From Flavobacterium sp. NG2 (GTDB taxonomy: Bacteria > Bacteroidota > Bacteroidia > Flavobacteriales > Flavobacteriaceae), in NCBI RefSeq assembly GCF_034119845.1, contig NZ_CP139420.1, positions 2,272,001 through 2,336,000 on the forward strand: DNA of 64,000 nucleotides. Direction: 5' to 3'. A program made the position numbers and the translations under genes. Every line of letters starts with the position of its first letter. The stretch's first letter is position 1. Under the pieces are notes generated by a model. The model was not told the DNA's origin. It was given only the letters and a program-made list of their open reading frames with translations, and did no database searches. Below are positions 1-7,827 of the stretch, piece after piece.

Positions 1-884
1 ACGACCATCCTTTTTTCATGGGGGTTGGATTTCTTCGTCCTCATGTGCCGTTGTATGTACCTCAAAAATGGTTTGATATGCATCCATTGGAAGGCATTCA
101 GGTTGCTCCTTATTTGTCAGATGATTTAAAAGATGTGCCTCAAGTGGGATTGGATATCAATGATTTGCCTATGATGCCCTCAACAGAATGGGCTATTCAA
201 ACGGGAGAGTGGAAGAAAATGATTCAAGCCTATTTGGCTTGTGTTAGTTTTGTTGATTATGAAATCGGTCGTGTTTTGGATGCTTTGGATAACAGCGAGC
301 ATGGCGCTAATACCATCATTGTTTTATGGTCTGACCATGGCTATCGTTTGGGCGAAAAAGGAACTTTTGCCAAACACGGTTTATGGGATTCGGCTACCAA
401 AGCGCCTTTGTTATTTGTGGCACCCAATTTGCCTAAAGGAAAAGTAATCGAGACTCCAGCCGAAATGCTTTCCATTTATCCAACGCTTTTAGAGTTGTGT
501 GACCTACCTGCTTACAGCCGAAACGAAGGAATTAGTTTGGTAGCAACAATGAAAAGCGATAAAGTAGCAAATAAAGCCTTTGCGCTCACTACTTATGGTG
601 AAAATAATCATTCGGTTAACCAAGGAAGATTCAGATTTACACAATATGAAGATGGATCACAGGAATTGTACGACCATAAAATTGACCCTAACGAATTTAC
701 TAATTTGGTTAATTTTCCAGAATATAAAAGAGAAATTAAAAAGTTAAAAAAATACTTCCCTAAAACCAATGAAAAATGGGACAAGAATTCATCTTATACC
801 TTCCAACCTTATTTTGTGAAACAAAAAGCGCAAAGCAATGGAGAGGGAGTAAAACCAGTGAATGTAATTGGAGCCGACCAGTAA
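1..884 (+). CDS. Sulfatase (iduronate-2-sulfatase-like), 5' truncated
   Basis: C-terminal part of a type I sulfatase, which removes sulfate esters from polysaccharides in the periplasm or at the cell surface. The frame is open from base 3 with no start needed (DHPFFMGVGFLRPH), so the gene begins before the window and the ATG at 18 is internal. Visible family features are the KPHVP-like segment at the start and the alkaline-phosphatase-fold motif SDHGYRLGEKG followed by KHGLWD around 330-385, which carry metal- and sulfate-binding residues. The catalytic Cys/Ser and its CxPSR signature lie upstream and cannot be checked. It sits 53 bp before a heparinase-like lyase, which suggests one locus acting on a sulfated uronic-acid glycan. 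The exact substrate is not readable. Confidence 0.88.
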   Translation, partial: DHPFFMGVGFLRPHVPLYVPQKWFDMHPLEGIQVAPYLSDDLKDVPQVGLDINDLPMMPSTEWAIQTGEWKKMIQAYLACVSFVDYEIGRVLDALDNSEHGANTIIVLWSDHGYRLGEKGTFAKHGLWDSATKAPLLFVAPNLPKGKVIETPAEMLSIYPTLLELCDLPAYSRNEGISLVATMKSDKVANKAFALTTYGENNHSVNQGRFRFTQYEDGSQELYDHKIDPNEFTNLVNFPEYKREIKKLKKYFPKTNEKWDKNSSYTFQPYFVKQKAQSNGEGVKPVNVIGADQ

Positions 885-937
885 TTCGTTTTTAGCAGTA
901 ACCCTAAAGTAATTTATAATTTTAAAAAAAAAATACC

Positions 938-3400
938 TTGAAAAAGTTAATAGTCTTGTTTTTCCTCCCGATCTGTTGTCTTGTTAGCACTCATTTTAAA
1001 GCGCAATCCTTACAACATCCAGCTATTTGGGTGACCAATGAAGAGCGTCCACAAATTTTAGAGAAAATAAAAAAATACGATTGGGCAAAAAGCATGCTCA
1101 ATCAGTTGCATCAGCGTGTGGATGGAGCACTCCAAAAACACCAATCGGATCCTAATGTGATTTTGAATACCATCCCAGCCTTTGCCAAACACGACCGTGA
1201 AAATTCAGAGCAAAAAGCAGGGCCTCTAGCGTCAGCGCACAATAAAGTGTTGGCGCTTGCCTCGGATGCGGGCTATTTGTATTATTTGACCCAAGACGAA
1301 AAATATGCCCAATTTGCAGCAGATATTTTGGGCGTTTATATTGATCATATTGCGCCTTTAACTCCTCAAACGACTACTATTTGTGGCTATGAGTTTTTTG
1401 ATCCAAGGACTACTTATGGGCCTTTTGCCATAACCTATGATTTTATCTATCCGTATTTAAAACAAGCCAATGCAACGGTTTATTCTAAAATACAAAAAAA
1501 GCGCATTCCTTTTGACAATGTTAAAGCTCAAAAAGCAATGGCTAATGTAGTTGGTAATGTATTGCAAGAATATGGCAAACCCGACAAACATGGTAAAACC
1601 ATTTCGAATCATCCTATCTTAACAGCCTCGGGAGCTTTGTTTAGTATTTTATGTATTGAAGATGATAAAGAACGTCAGCGCTTGTTTAATGTTTTTTGGG
1701 AAAAAGGAACGGCACACCAAAATTCATTTAAAAATACGATTCTACCTATGTTTGGAGAGCAAGGTGTTTGGCCAGAATCCTTGAGTTATAGTTTTATGCC
1801 CATTATTACGATGACCTTAAATATTGTAGATCGTATTTATCCAGAAATGAATGTAACTCAGGAAAATCAACACATTTTGAATGGCAATTTTTTGTTTGAT
1901 TATCTAAGGCATCCAAACCGAACATTTGTTCGATTTGGTGACTCCAAACGAAATAATGATAGTACCGACGACCTTTATCGCTACACTTTGGATATTGCTG
2001 AAAGAAGAGGTTATGATGATATTAAACAAAAGGCACAACTGGCTTTAAAACAAACCAATGAAGCCAATGGAGGATATAAGCCTAAATTAGATGATAATAT
2101 TTTCAACAATTTTCAAATACTAGACTTATTTTGGGGACATCCTATTCCTGAAAAAATTGATGGACATATTAATTTTAATAAACCTACGGTAATCGTAAAA
2201 CATGCAGGAGTGGCTTTACAACGAAATTATGTTGCCAAAGAAAATGAAATTTATGGTTTGTGCGGTATCATTGGAGGTGCTTCGTATGTGCATTCGCATT
2301 TAACTGGGATTTCTATGGAATTGTATGGCGCTGGTTATGTAATGGCTGCCAATGCTGGACTTCCTGCTACTGTTGCAGAACGTAAAATTCCGCTTCATGA
2401 AAAATATTTCAGATTGTATGCCGGAAATAATTCGGTAATTGTGAATGGTAGTTCCCATGGTTTGGATGAAGGTTCGTGGAAAGGAGATGCTTATGTATGG
2501 CAAAACAACGCTATAAATATAGCTGCTGAACCGAAACATTTGGAAAATCCGATTGCTGAAAATTTTAGCTTTGCTACTCAATTTTTGAAGGACGAGGTTA
2601 ATAATTGTGTTCAGGAACGAACGCTAAGTACGATTCGAACTAGTGAAAAAACAGCCTATTATTTGGATATTTTCCGTTCAAAATCAAATGGCGAAAATAA
2701 ATTTCATGACTATATTTATCACAATATTGGCGATGAAACCATTATAAAAAATGAAAAAGGACAGCTTTTACCTTTGAAAGATACTGACCGTTATAACAAT
2801 GATATAGGCGACCCAGTTCAATCACCAGGATGGCGCTATTTTGAGAAGACCAAAGTAACCGAGTCCATAAAAGACGGTGTGGATGTGACTTTTAAAATTG
2901 ATTTTGATAAGAAATACATGCACATGATGGTACCAAAAGGAGTGGAACGTGAATATACCGCCGCCTTAGCACCACCCACACGCGAGGCTGAAAATGGGTA
3001 TCTAAAAAAGAAAACACAGGTTGTGGCTATCAGACAAAAAGGAGAAGCTTGGAACAAACCTTTTATTGCTGTATTTGAACCCTCTTTAAATTCCGAGTCT
3101 AGTGTTCAAAGTGTAGAACCTTTGATGGATGGCAATAAAGTAGTGGGAGCCAAAGTGATTTCAAAAGTAAATAAAACGCTAATTACCGACTATATTATTT
3201 GTCAGGACAAAGCAGATTCTGTTTATTCGAATAGAGACTTGAAATTAAATTTTGAAGGTCGTTTTGGAATTGTAAGGGTAGAAGAGGTAAAAGGAAAAAA
3301 GACCGTAAGTCTGTATATGGGTGAAGGTAAAAAACTAAGTTTCCAAAATTTTGTTATTGAGCCTGACACACAAAGTAAAGGTTTTAAAGTATTTAAGTAA
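938..3400 (+). CDS. Heparinase II/III-like polysaccharide lyase, exported
   Basis: An 820-residue protein with an N-terminal signal peptide (hydrophobic stretch ending near residue 23, LVSTHFKAQS). It starts at TTG 938; no better in-frame start is visible. The first 400 residues look like the alpha-toroid of heparinase II/III lyases (SNHPILTASGALF with an Asn-His pair). The middle carries the heparinase II/III-like segment GGASYVHSHLTGISMELY, where His residues are expected to take part in beta-elimination. The C-terminal third is beta-rich. The family cleaves uronic-acid-containing glycans such as heparin, alginate or ulvan by an eliminative mechanism. Pairing with the upstream sulfatase suggests a sulfated uronic polymer. 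The specific polysaccharide lyase (PL) family was not determined. Confidence 0.8.
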   Translation: MKKLIVLFFLPICCLVSTHFKAQSLQHPAIWVTNEERPQILEKIKKYDWAKSMLNQLHQRVDGALQKHQSDPNVILNTIPAFAKHDRENSEQKAGPLASAHNKVLALASDAGYLYYLTQDEKYAQFAADILGVYIDHIAPLTPQTTTICGYEFFDPRTTYGPFAITYDFIYPYLKQANATVYSKIQKKRIPFDNVKAQKAMANVVGNVLQEYGKPDKHGKTISNHPILTASGALFSILCIEDDKERQRLFNVFWEKGTAHQNSFKNTILPMFGEQGVWPESLSYSFMPIITMTLNIVDRIYPEMNVTQENQHILNGNFLFDYLRHPNRTFVRFGDSKRNNDSTDDLYRYTLDIAERRGYDDIKQKAQLALKQTNEANGGYKPKLDDNIFNNFQILDLFWGHPIPEKIDGHINFNKPTVIVKHAGVALQRNYVAKENEIYGLCGIIGGASYVHSHLTGISMELYGAGYVMAANAGLPATVAERKIPLHEKYFRLYAGNNSVIVNGSSHGLDEGSWKGDAYVWQNNAINIAAEPKHLENPIAENFSFATQFLKDEVNNCVQERTLSTIRTSEKTAYYLDIFRSKSNGENKFHDYIYHNIGDETIIKNEKGQLLPLKDTDRYNNDIGDPVQSPGWRYFEKTKVTESIKDGVDVTFKIDFDKKYMHMMVPKGVEREYTAALAPPTREAENGYLKKKTQVVAIRQKGEAWNKPFIAVFEPSLNSESSVQSVEPLMDGNKVVGAKVISKVNKTLITDYIICQDKADSVYSNRDLKLNFEGRFGIVRVEEVKGKKTVSLYMGEGKKLSFQNFVIEPDTQSKGFKVFK

Positions 3401-3423
3401 AAATAAAGTAAATAAGTCTTTTT

Positions 3424-3460
3424 AAACAGTGGTAAATTTTGATTTACTGCTGTTTTTTTT
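3424..3460 (+). terminator. Terminator of the lyase gene
   Basis: A 13-bp stem with two G-U pairs (AAACAGTGGTAAA against TTTACTGCTGTTT) around a short loop, followed directly by a T run. It lies 24 bp after the lyase stop, so it closes the sulfatase-lyase transcript. Confidence 0.8.
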
Positions 3461-3551
3461 ATCATTTCCCTTTTTTAAAATTAGAAATGGAGTCACATTT
3501 ATTCATGCTATTAGGTTATTCCTGAACTATTGAATATAGGATGTAGTAATA

Positions 3552-3583
3552 AACAAAAAAAGGGATGATTTTTCAATCATCCC
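3552..3583 (-). terminator. Terminator of ssrA
   Basis: On the minus strand a 9-bp stem GGGATGATT / AATCATCCC is followed by seven T. It begins just 6 bases after the tmRNA 3' end, as expected for a Rho-independent terminator. Confidence 0.85.
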
Positions 3584-3589
3584 ATCCAG

Positions 3590-3983
3590 TGGAGTCGCCG
3601 GGAATCGAACCCGGGTCCAAACAAGCAACTAAAAGGCTTTCTACACGCTTATTTCCTGATTAAATTTTCGACATTGTGATTGACCAGAAACAGTCGCACA
3701 ATGCTTATCTTCTTTAGTTTCGAAATCCACCCGAAGCTCATGGAAATCTAGGTTTAAATTTACGATTCACCTGATTCGACCGCCATAAACCAAAGCTTTC
3801 GAGGTAAATCCTGCTTTCCTACCTTGTAGGACGAGGCTAATCTTACTATAATTCAGATTATGCAGCAAGAGCGTAGTTTCCTTCGCCGTGTAAGTGTTTT
3901 GAGACCTTTTATTAGCGAGAATTGTCCCAGTTCTCGACGTGCTTACATTTCAATTCGACTTGCTGTCAAAACCAGTCGACCCC
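3590..3983 (-). ncRNA. ssrA: Transfer-messenger RNA (tmRNA)
   Basis: One-piece tmRNA that rescues stalled ribosomes by trans-translation. The tRNA-like ends pair as an acceptor stem: GGGGTCG at the 5' end (3977-3983) and CGACTCC-A at the 3' end (3590-3597). The T arm GGTTCGATTCC is intact at the 3' end and the 5' end continues with the typical TTTTGACAGC. The tag reading frame at 3858-3887 encodes GEGNYALAA followed by TAA, ending in the LAA that proteases recognise. The CCA tail is not encoded (ACT follows the stem), so it must be added after transcription. Pseudoknots were not folded here. A promoter-like element lies upstream and a terminator directly downstream. Confidence 0.96.
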
Positions 3984-4019
3984 ATGTTTTTTAGTATTCT
4001 ATAAAAAATTTTGAGAGTG

Positions 4020-4045
4020 CAAAGATATTCTTTTTAATCAATCTA
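4020..4045 (-). promoter_or_regulatory. Probable ssrA promoter
   Basis: Minus-strand TATCTTTG (4020-4027) matches the Bacteroidota -7 consensus TAnnTTTG and lies about 37 bases before the mature tmRNA 5' end. The -33 element is weak (TTTA about 18 bases upstream). Confidence 0.55.
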
Positions 4046-4077
4046 AAGCTTATTATTCACCGTAAATTCATCAAAAA

Positions 4078-5274
4078 TCATTCCTCTTTTCCGTTGTCAT
4101 CTAGTTTGAACGGATAGTCACCAAATAAAGCCGCAAGATTTCTAACTTTATAGGTCATGCGGTTGAATTTGTTTGATAACGCAATAATGGTCACTTTTTC
4201 TTCTGGTAAGGTGATATAAGCAGAAGTATTTCCATGCCACCATCCGTTGTGGAAATATAAATTTTGTCCCGTCTCCCAGTTAATCATTCGGATTCCTAAA
4301 CCATAATTGTTTTGCCCTTTGTGTTCGTTACTATATGGGATAAAGGCTTGTTGTAATAATTTAGGATTAAAAAAATTAGGGTCATTACGTCCCATGTCAA
4401 ATTTTAGCAAGTCTCTAGGTGTTGAATAGATGTTTTTGTCACCATAAATGGCATCCAAATAATCCCAGTAGTACAATGAAAAGTTTCCTCTATAAGAAGG
4501 ATTCGCTGTTTGTTTGTCCTTATCAAAATCAAAAACATAGGTGTCAGTCATGCCTAGTGGTTTGAAAATGATGTTTTTCATGGCTTCTTTATAGGACGTA
4601 GCGGTTACTTTTTCAATAATTAAAGCTAGCATTGCATAATTGGTATTGCAATAGCTAAATCGACTGTCAGTACGAAATTCAAGATTGATTTTCTTACTAA
4701 TCATTAGGTTGAGCATCTCTTGATTGCTTAGCATTTTATGGCGATCCCAGATTTCTTTTTTATCTGTAAAATAAGAGTAGTTTCTGATGCCGCTACGGTG
4801 ATTCAACAGCGTTTTAACGGTTACATCTGGATAAGGGAAACCTTTTAAAAGTGTTGTAACTTTTTGATCTAAGGTTAATTTTTTTTCGTCAATTAATTTT
4901 AAAATTGCAGTAGCAGTCATCACTTTTGAAACTGAAGCAATATGCAAGGCACTGCTGCTAGTCATTTCTGACTTGGTTTTATAATTACTATACCCTTCAT
5001 ATTTTTCGAAAATAATTTGCCCGTTTTTGGCTACTAAAAAACCGCCATTTAGACTGTTGTTTGGCCAATTTTTATTGTAAAAATGATTGATGGCATTTTT
5101 TTTCGAATTAATATATTCTGAGGATAGTTTAGGGCCTTCCTTTAATACGAAACTTTTATTTGTTTCGGTGTTATCGGATAAGATAGAATCGGTATCATTC
5201 TTTTGCTTACAAGAAGTTAAAAGGAAAAGGAGCAAAAGTAATTGTGGTATATTTGTTTTTTTTATAGATGTCAT
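4078..5274 (-). CDS. Beta-lactamase-family serine hydrolase, lipoprotein
   Basis: A member of the class C beta-lactamase / penicillin-binding-protein-like serine hydrolases, which act on peptides, esters or beta-lactams. The catalytic Ser-Lys motif is ASVSKVMT, the second motif is YCN (FSYCNTNYAM), and a third HNG motif occurs in YFHNGWWHG near the C terminus. The start at 5274 is preferred over the longer frame from 5310 because it gives a clean lipoprotein signal peptide (LLLLLFLLTSC) with the lipidated Cys about 22 residues in. It probably sits in a membrane facing the periplasm. Length is typical for the family. Whether it is a true beta-lactamase, a DD-peptidase or an esterase cannot be read from sequence. 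It is divergent from the dehydrogenase-like gene at 5516. Confidence 0.85.
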   Translation of the reverse strand: MTSIKKTNIPQLLLLLFLLTSCKQKNDTDSILSDNTETNKSFVLKEGPKLSSEYINSKKNAINHFYNKNWPNNSLNGGFLVAKNGQIIFEKYEGYSNYKTKSEMTSSSALHIASVSKVMTATAILKLIDEKKLTLDQKVTTLLKGFPYPDVTVKTLLNHRSGIRNYSYFTDKKEIWDRHKMLSNQEMLNLMISKKINLEFRTDSRFSYCNTNYAMLALIIEKVTATSYKEAMKNIIFKPLGMTDTYVFDFDKDKQTANPSYRGNFSLYYWDYLDAIYGDKNIYSTPRDLLKFDMGRNDPNFFNPKLLQQAFIPYSNEHKGQNNYGLGIRMINWETGQNLYFHNGWWHGNTSAYITLPEEKVTIIALSNKFNRMTYKVRNLAALFGDYPFKLDDNGKEE

Positions 5275-5407
5275 TATTGAGGTGCTAGAAAAACAAATAT
5301 ATAGAATCAAAGTCTTTTTTGATAATTATTTTACAGACTTTTGAGGATAATTAGTGTTTTTTTTTGAGTGAGTTGATGTATTGTTTTGAGATTCAGTAGA
5401 TAATGAA

Positions 5408-5439
5408 ATCCCCTTTTTTGTCATTATTAAAAAGGGGAT
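5408..5439. promoter_or_regulatory. Hairpin in a divergent intergenic region
   Basis: An 11-bp perfect stem ATCCCCTTTTT / AAAAAGGGGAT with a 10-base loop lies between two divergently transcribed genes. A T7 run follows on the plus strand about 13 bases later. Its position upstream of both starts makes an ordinary gene-end terminator unlikely. It could be a leader structure of the gene at 5516 or a protein-binding site. Confidence 0.45.
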
Positions 5440-5515
5440 GTAAAGAGCATTTTTTTGTAAAAATAAACCTAAGAGTGAATGGTCACTTTTATACATTTTA
5501 TAATATACGTTTAAT

Positions 5516-6718
5516 ATGAAATTTGGAATTTTAAGAGAAAGAAAAAATCCACCAGACCAGAGAGTTGTTTTTTCACCACAAGCATTGGTGAATTTGCAAA
5601 ATGAATATCCAGACTTTTCAGTAAAAGTAGAGCGTTCAGATTTTAGAATATTTAAAGATGAGGAGTATCATGATGCTGGAATTAGTGTTGTTGATGATGT
5701 TAGCGATTGTGATGTTTTAATGAGTGTAAAGGAAATTCCAGAAGACCAATTAGTACCACATAAAGCTTACTTTTTTTTCTCGCACACGATTAAAAAGCAG
5801 CCACATAGTAGAGCGCTTCTTCAGGCAATTTTAAAAAAGAACATTGATTTATATGATCACGAAACCATTGTTGACGAAAACAATCGCCGATTAATAGGTT
5901 TTGGGAAATATGCTGGTTATGTTGGGGTTTATAATAGTATCCGTGCTTTTGGGGTAAAATTTGAATTGTTTAAACTACCGAAAGCCTCTACTTTAAACGG
6001 AAAAGAGGAACTTATTCGTCACTTAAAACGACTGGTGTTGCCTCCGCTAAAAATAGTGGTCACTGGGAAAGGTAAAGTAGGTAAGGGAGCAAAGGAAATT
6101 TTGGATGCTATAAAAATTAAAGAAGTGTCGATTGATAATTATTTAACTAAAAAATATACCCAATCTGTTTACACTCAAATTGGCGTCTTGGATTATTATA
6201 AAAGAAAGGATAATCAAGAATTTGATTTTGAAAATTTCATCAACGATAAAGAAGCTTTTGAATCTAATTTTGGTAGGTTTACGGAGGTTTCGGATATTTA
6301 TATTTCGGGTCATTTTTTTGATAATAATTCGCCAGCCATCTTAACTCGTGAAATGTTACAATCTAAGGATTGCCAAATTAAAGTTGTTGCTGATATTTCA
6401 TGTGATGTTAACGGACCTATAGCGTCTACATTGCGTTCTTCGACTATTGAAGAGCCTTTGTATGGGTATTTACCATCAGAAAATAAAGAAGTCGATATTT
6501 ATCATCCAGCGGCTGTTGTAGTGATGGCGGTAGATAATTTACCAAGTGAATTACCAAGAGATGCTAGTATTGGTTTTGGAGAAATGTTTAAAGAACATGT
6601 TATTCCTGCCTTCTTTAACGGTGACAAGGACGGAGTTCTTGATAGAGCACAAATTACTAAAAACGGGAAATTAACGCCTAGATTCAGTTATTTGCAAGGT
6701 TATGTTGATGGTAAATAA
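5516..6718 (+). CDS. Saccharopine/alanine dehydrogenase-like NAD(P) oxidoreductase
   Basis: A 400-residue cytoplasmic dehydrogenase of the AlaDH/PNT superfamily. The N-terminal domain begins MKFGILRERKNPPDQRVVF, the typical AlaDH_PNT_N opening with the conserved RE-K-P-RV pattern. A dinucleotide-binding loop VVTGKGKVGKGAKEIL follows near residue 185. The overall pattern resembles LYS1-type saccharopine dehydrogenases (NAD+, L-lysine forming), which are common in Bacteroidota. The reaction would interconvert saccharopine with lysine and 2-oxoglutarate, but this substrate is inferred from similarity only. It is monocistronic: divergent from the serine hydrolase gene and convergent with the TPR gene, with a hairpin terminator between. 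Confidence 0.75.
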   Translation: MKFGILRERKNPPDQRVVFSPQALVNLQNEYPDFSVKVERSDFRIFKDEEYHDAGISVVDDVSDCDVLMSVKEIPEDQLVPHKAYFFFSHTIKKQPHSRALLQAILKKNIDLYDHETIVDENNRRLIGFGKYAGYVGVYNSIRAFGVKFELFKLPKASTLNGKEELIRHLKRLVLPPLKIVVTGKGKVGKGAKEILDAIKIKEVSIDNYLTKKYTQSVYTQIGVLDYYKRKDNQEFDFENFINDKEAFESNFGRFTEVSDIYISGHFFDNNSPAILTREMLQSKDCQIKVVADISCDVNGPIASTLRSSTIEEPLYGYLPSENKEVDIYHPAAVVVMAVDNLPSELPRDASIGFGEMFKEHVIPAFFNGDKDGVLDRAQITKNGKLTPRFSYLQGYVDGK

Positions 6719-6734
6719 TTGACTTAAAAAGAAA

Positions 6735-6780
6735 AAAACATTAAGATGTATTTCATAATAGAATACATCTTAATGGTTTA
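6735..6780. terminator. Bidirectional terminator
   Basis: A long stem CATTAAGATGTATTTC / GAATACATCTTAATG (one mismatch) lies between convergent genes. It has an A run on the left and T-rich sequence on the right, so it can serve both directions. Confidence 0.7.
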
Positions 6781-6792
6781 TATGTAGAACTT

Positions 6793-7572
6793 TTATTCTG
6801 TCAATTTATTGAATTTTTCGACAAGCTCTTCACCTCTCTGGGTTTTCCCCGTTTTTCGTAATGCGTCTCCAAATCGAAAGTAATATACAGGCTCAAGGTC
6901 AGGTGTCATCAAAAATAACTCTTCATACCATTTTGCAGCTTTAGCCATTTCTTTTTTAAAGAAAAAGTAATTAGCTAATTCTCTATATAAATAAGCTGAT
7001 TTGTATCCTTTTTCGGCTACACGTTCGTATATATCCATTACATTAATATTGATATGGTCGACTTTTTCTCGTGTAGGGGAATTTTTTACTACTTCAATAG
7101 GTTTAGTAGGTTCAACGGGTTTGGGAGTTTCTATAAGTTCTGGCTTAAATATATTTTTAATAACTAAGGCTAAAGCTTCTTTTTCAATTTTTGGATTATC
7201 AGGGATTTCAATTTTTTTACTATCAATTTTTATTTCAGTAAGATTGGTTGGTCTGTCATTGATTCCTGGTTCTGGATTTAAATTTTTGGTTTCTATATAG
7301 TAACTTTTTTGGTTGAAGTTTTCGTTTTTATAAATAGGAGTTATGATTCGAATATTATTTGGCCCCAAATCAGCTTTACTAATAAGACTTAGGTCCGAAA
7401 CGGTATAACGCGTTTTAGTACCTCCAAATTTTAAGTTAACAATCTCTTCTACTGAATAATATAGTACATCTTTTGTTACTATAGTATTGTATACAGAGCT
7501 TGTTTGACTGTATCCATAGGAAGCACATAACTCGATTAAGAGAATAATCACTATAGTAAAGTTTTTTTTCAT
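6793..7572 (-). CDS. Exported TPR-containing protein of unknown function
   Basis: A 259-residue protein with a signal peptide (about residues 1-22, ending SYGYSQ). The middle is Pro-rich (PKPVEPTKPIEVV), a likely linker. The last 80 residues form TPR-like helical pairs (AYLYRELANYFFFKKEMAKAAKWYEELF), with GDALRKTGKTQRGEEL at the very end. Such a layout suggests a periplasmic or envelope scaffold protein. The N-terminal domain is not recognised. No operon partner is seen: the receptor gene upstream ends with its own terminator. Confidence 0.7.
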   Translation of the reverse strand: MKKNFTIVIILLIELCASYGYSQTSSVYNTIVTKDVLYYSVEEIVNLKFGGTKTRYTVSDLSLISKADLGPNNIRIITPIYKNENFNQKSYYIETKNLNPEPGINDRPTNLTEIKIDSKKIEIPDNPKIEKEALALVIKNIFKPELIETPKPVEPTKPIEVVKNSPTREKVDHININVMDIYERVAEKGYKSAYLYRELANYFFFKKEMAKAAKWYEELFLMTPDLEPVYYFRFGDALRKTGKTQRGEELVEKFNKLTE

Positions 7573-7772
7573 AATTGATTTGTATAAAGGTTCAATTTTT
7601 TGATGCTTTCAAAAAACATCCTGTTTTGAGAATCAATTTGATGTAAACTAAAGTAAAAGCTTCAAAACAGAAATAAGTGATGGGAATTAAATGAGGCTAA
7701 TTTTACAATTAGTCTTATTTAATATAGAATTGAGGTGGAATTTTTGTCTTGGAAATATTAATCTAAGGTAAT

Positions 7773-7810
7773 AAAAAAAAGGCTCTAAAACAATTGTTTT
7801 AGAGCCTTTT
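7773..7810 (-). terminator. Terminator after the outer-membrane receptor gene
   Basis: A near-perfect palindrome AAAAGGCTCTAAAAC / GTTTTAGAGCCTTTT lies 17 bp after the receptor stop. On the minus strand it ends in eight T. Confidence 0.85.
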
Positions 7811-7827
7811 AATTGGGAGGTCTGTTG

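Noticed and set aside
3590-3660. Isolated tRNA gene (T-arm sequence)
   Set aside because: The T arm belongs to the tmRNA; the paired 5' end lies nearly 390 bases away and a tag frame lies between.
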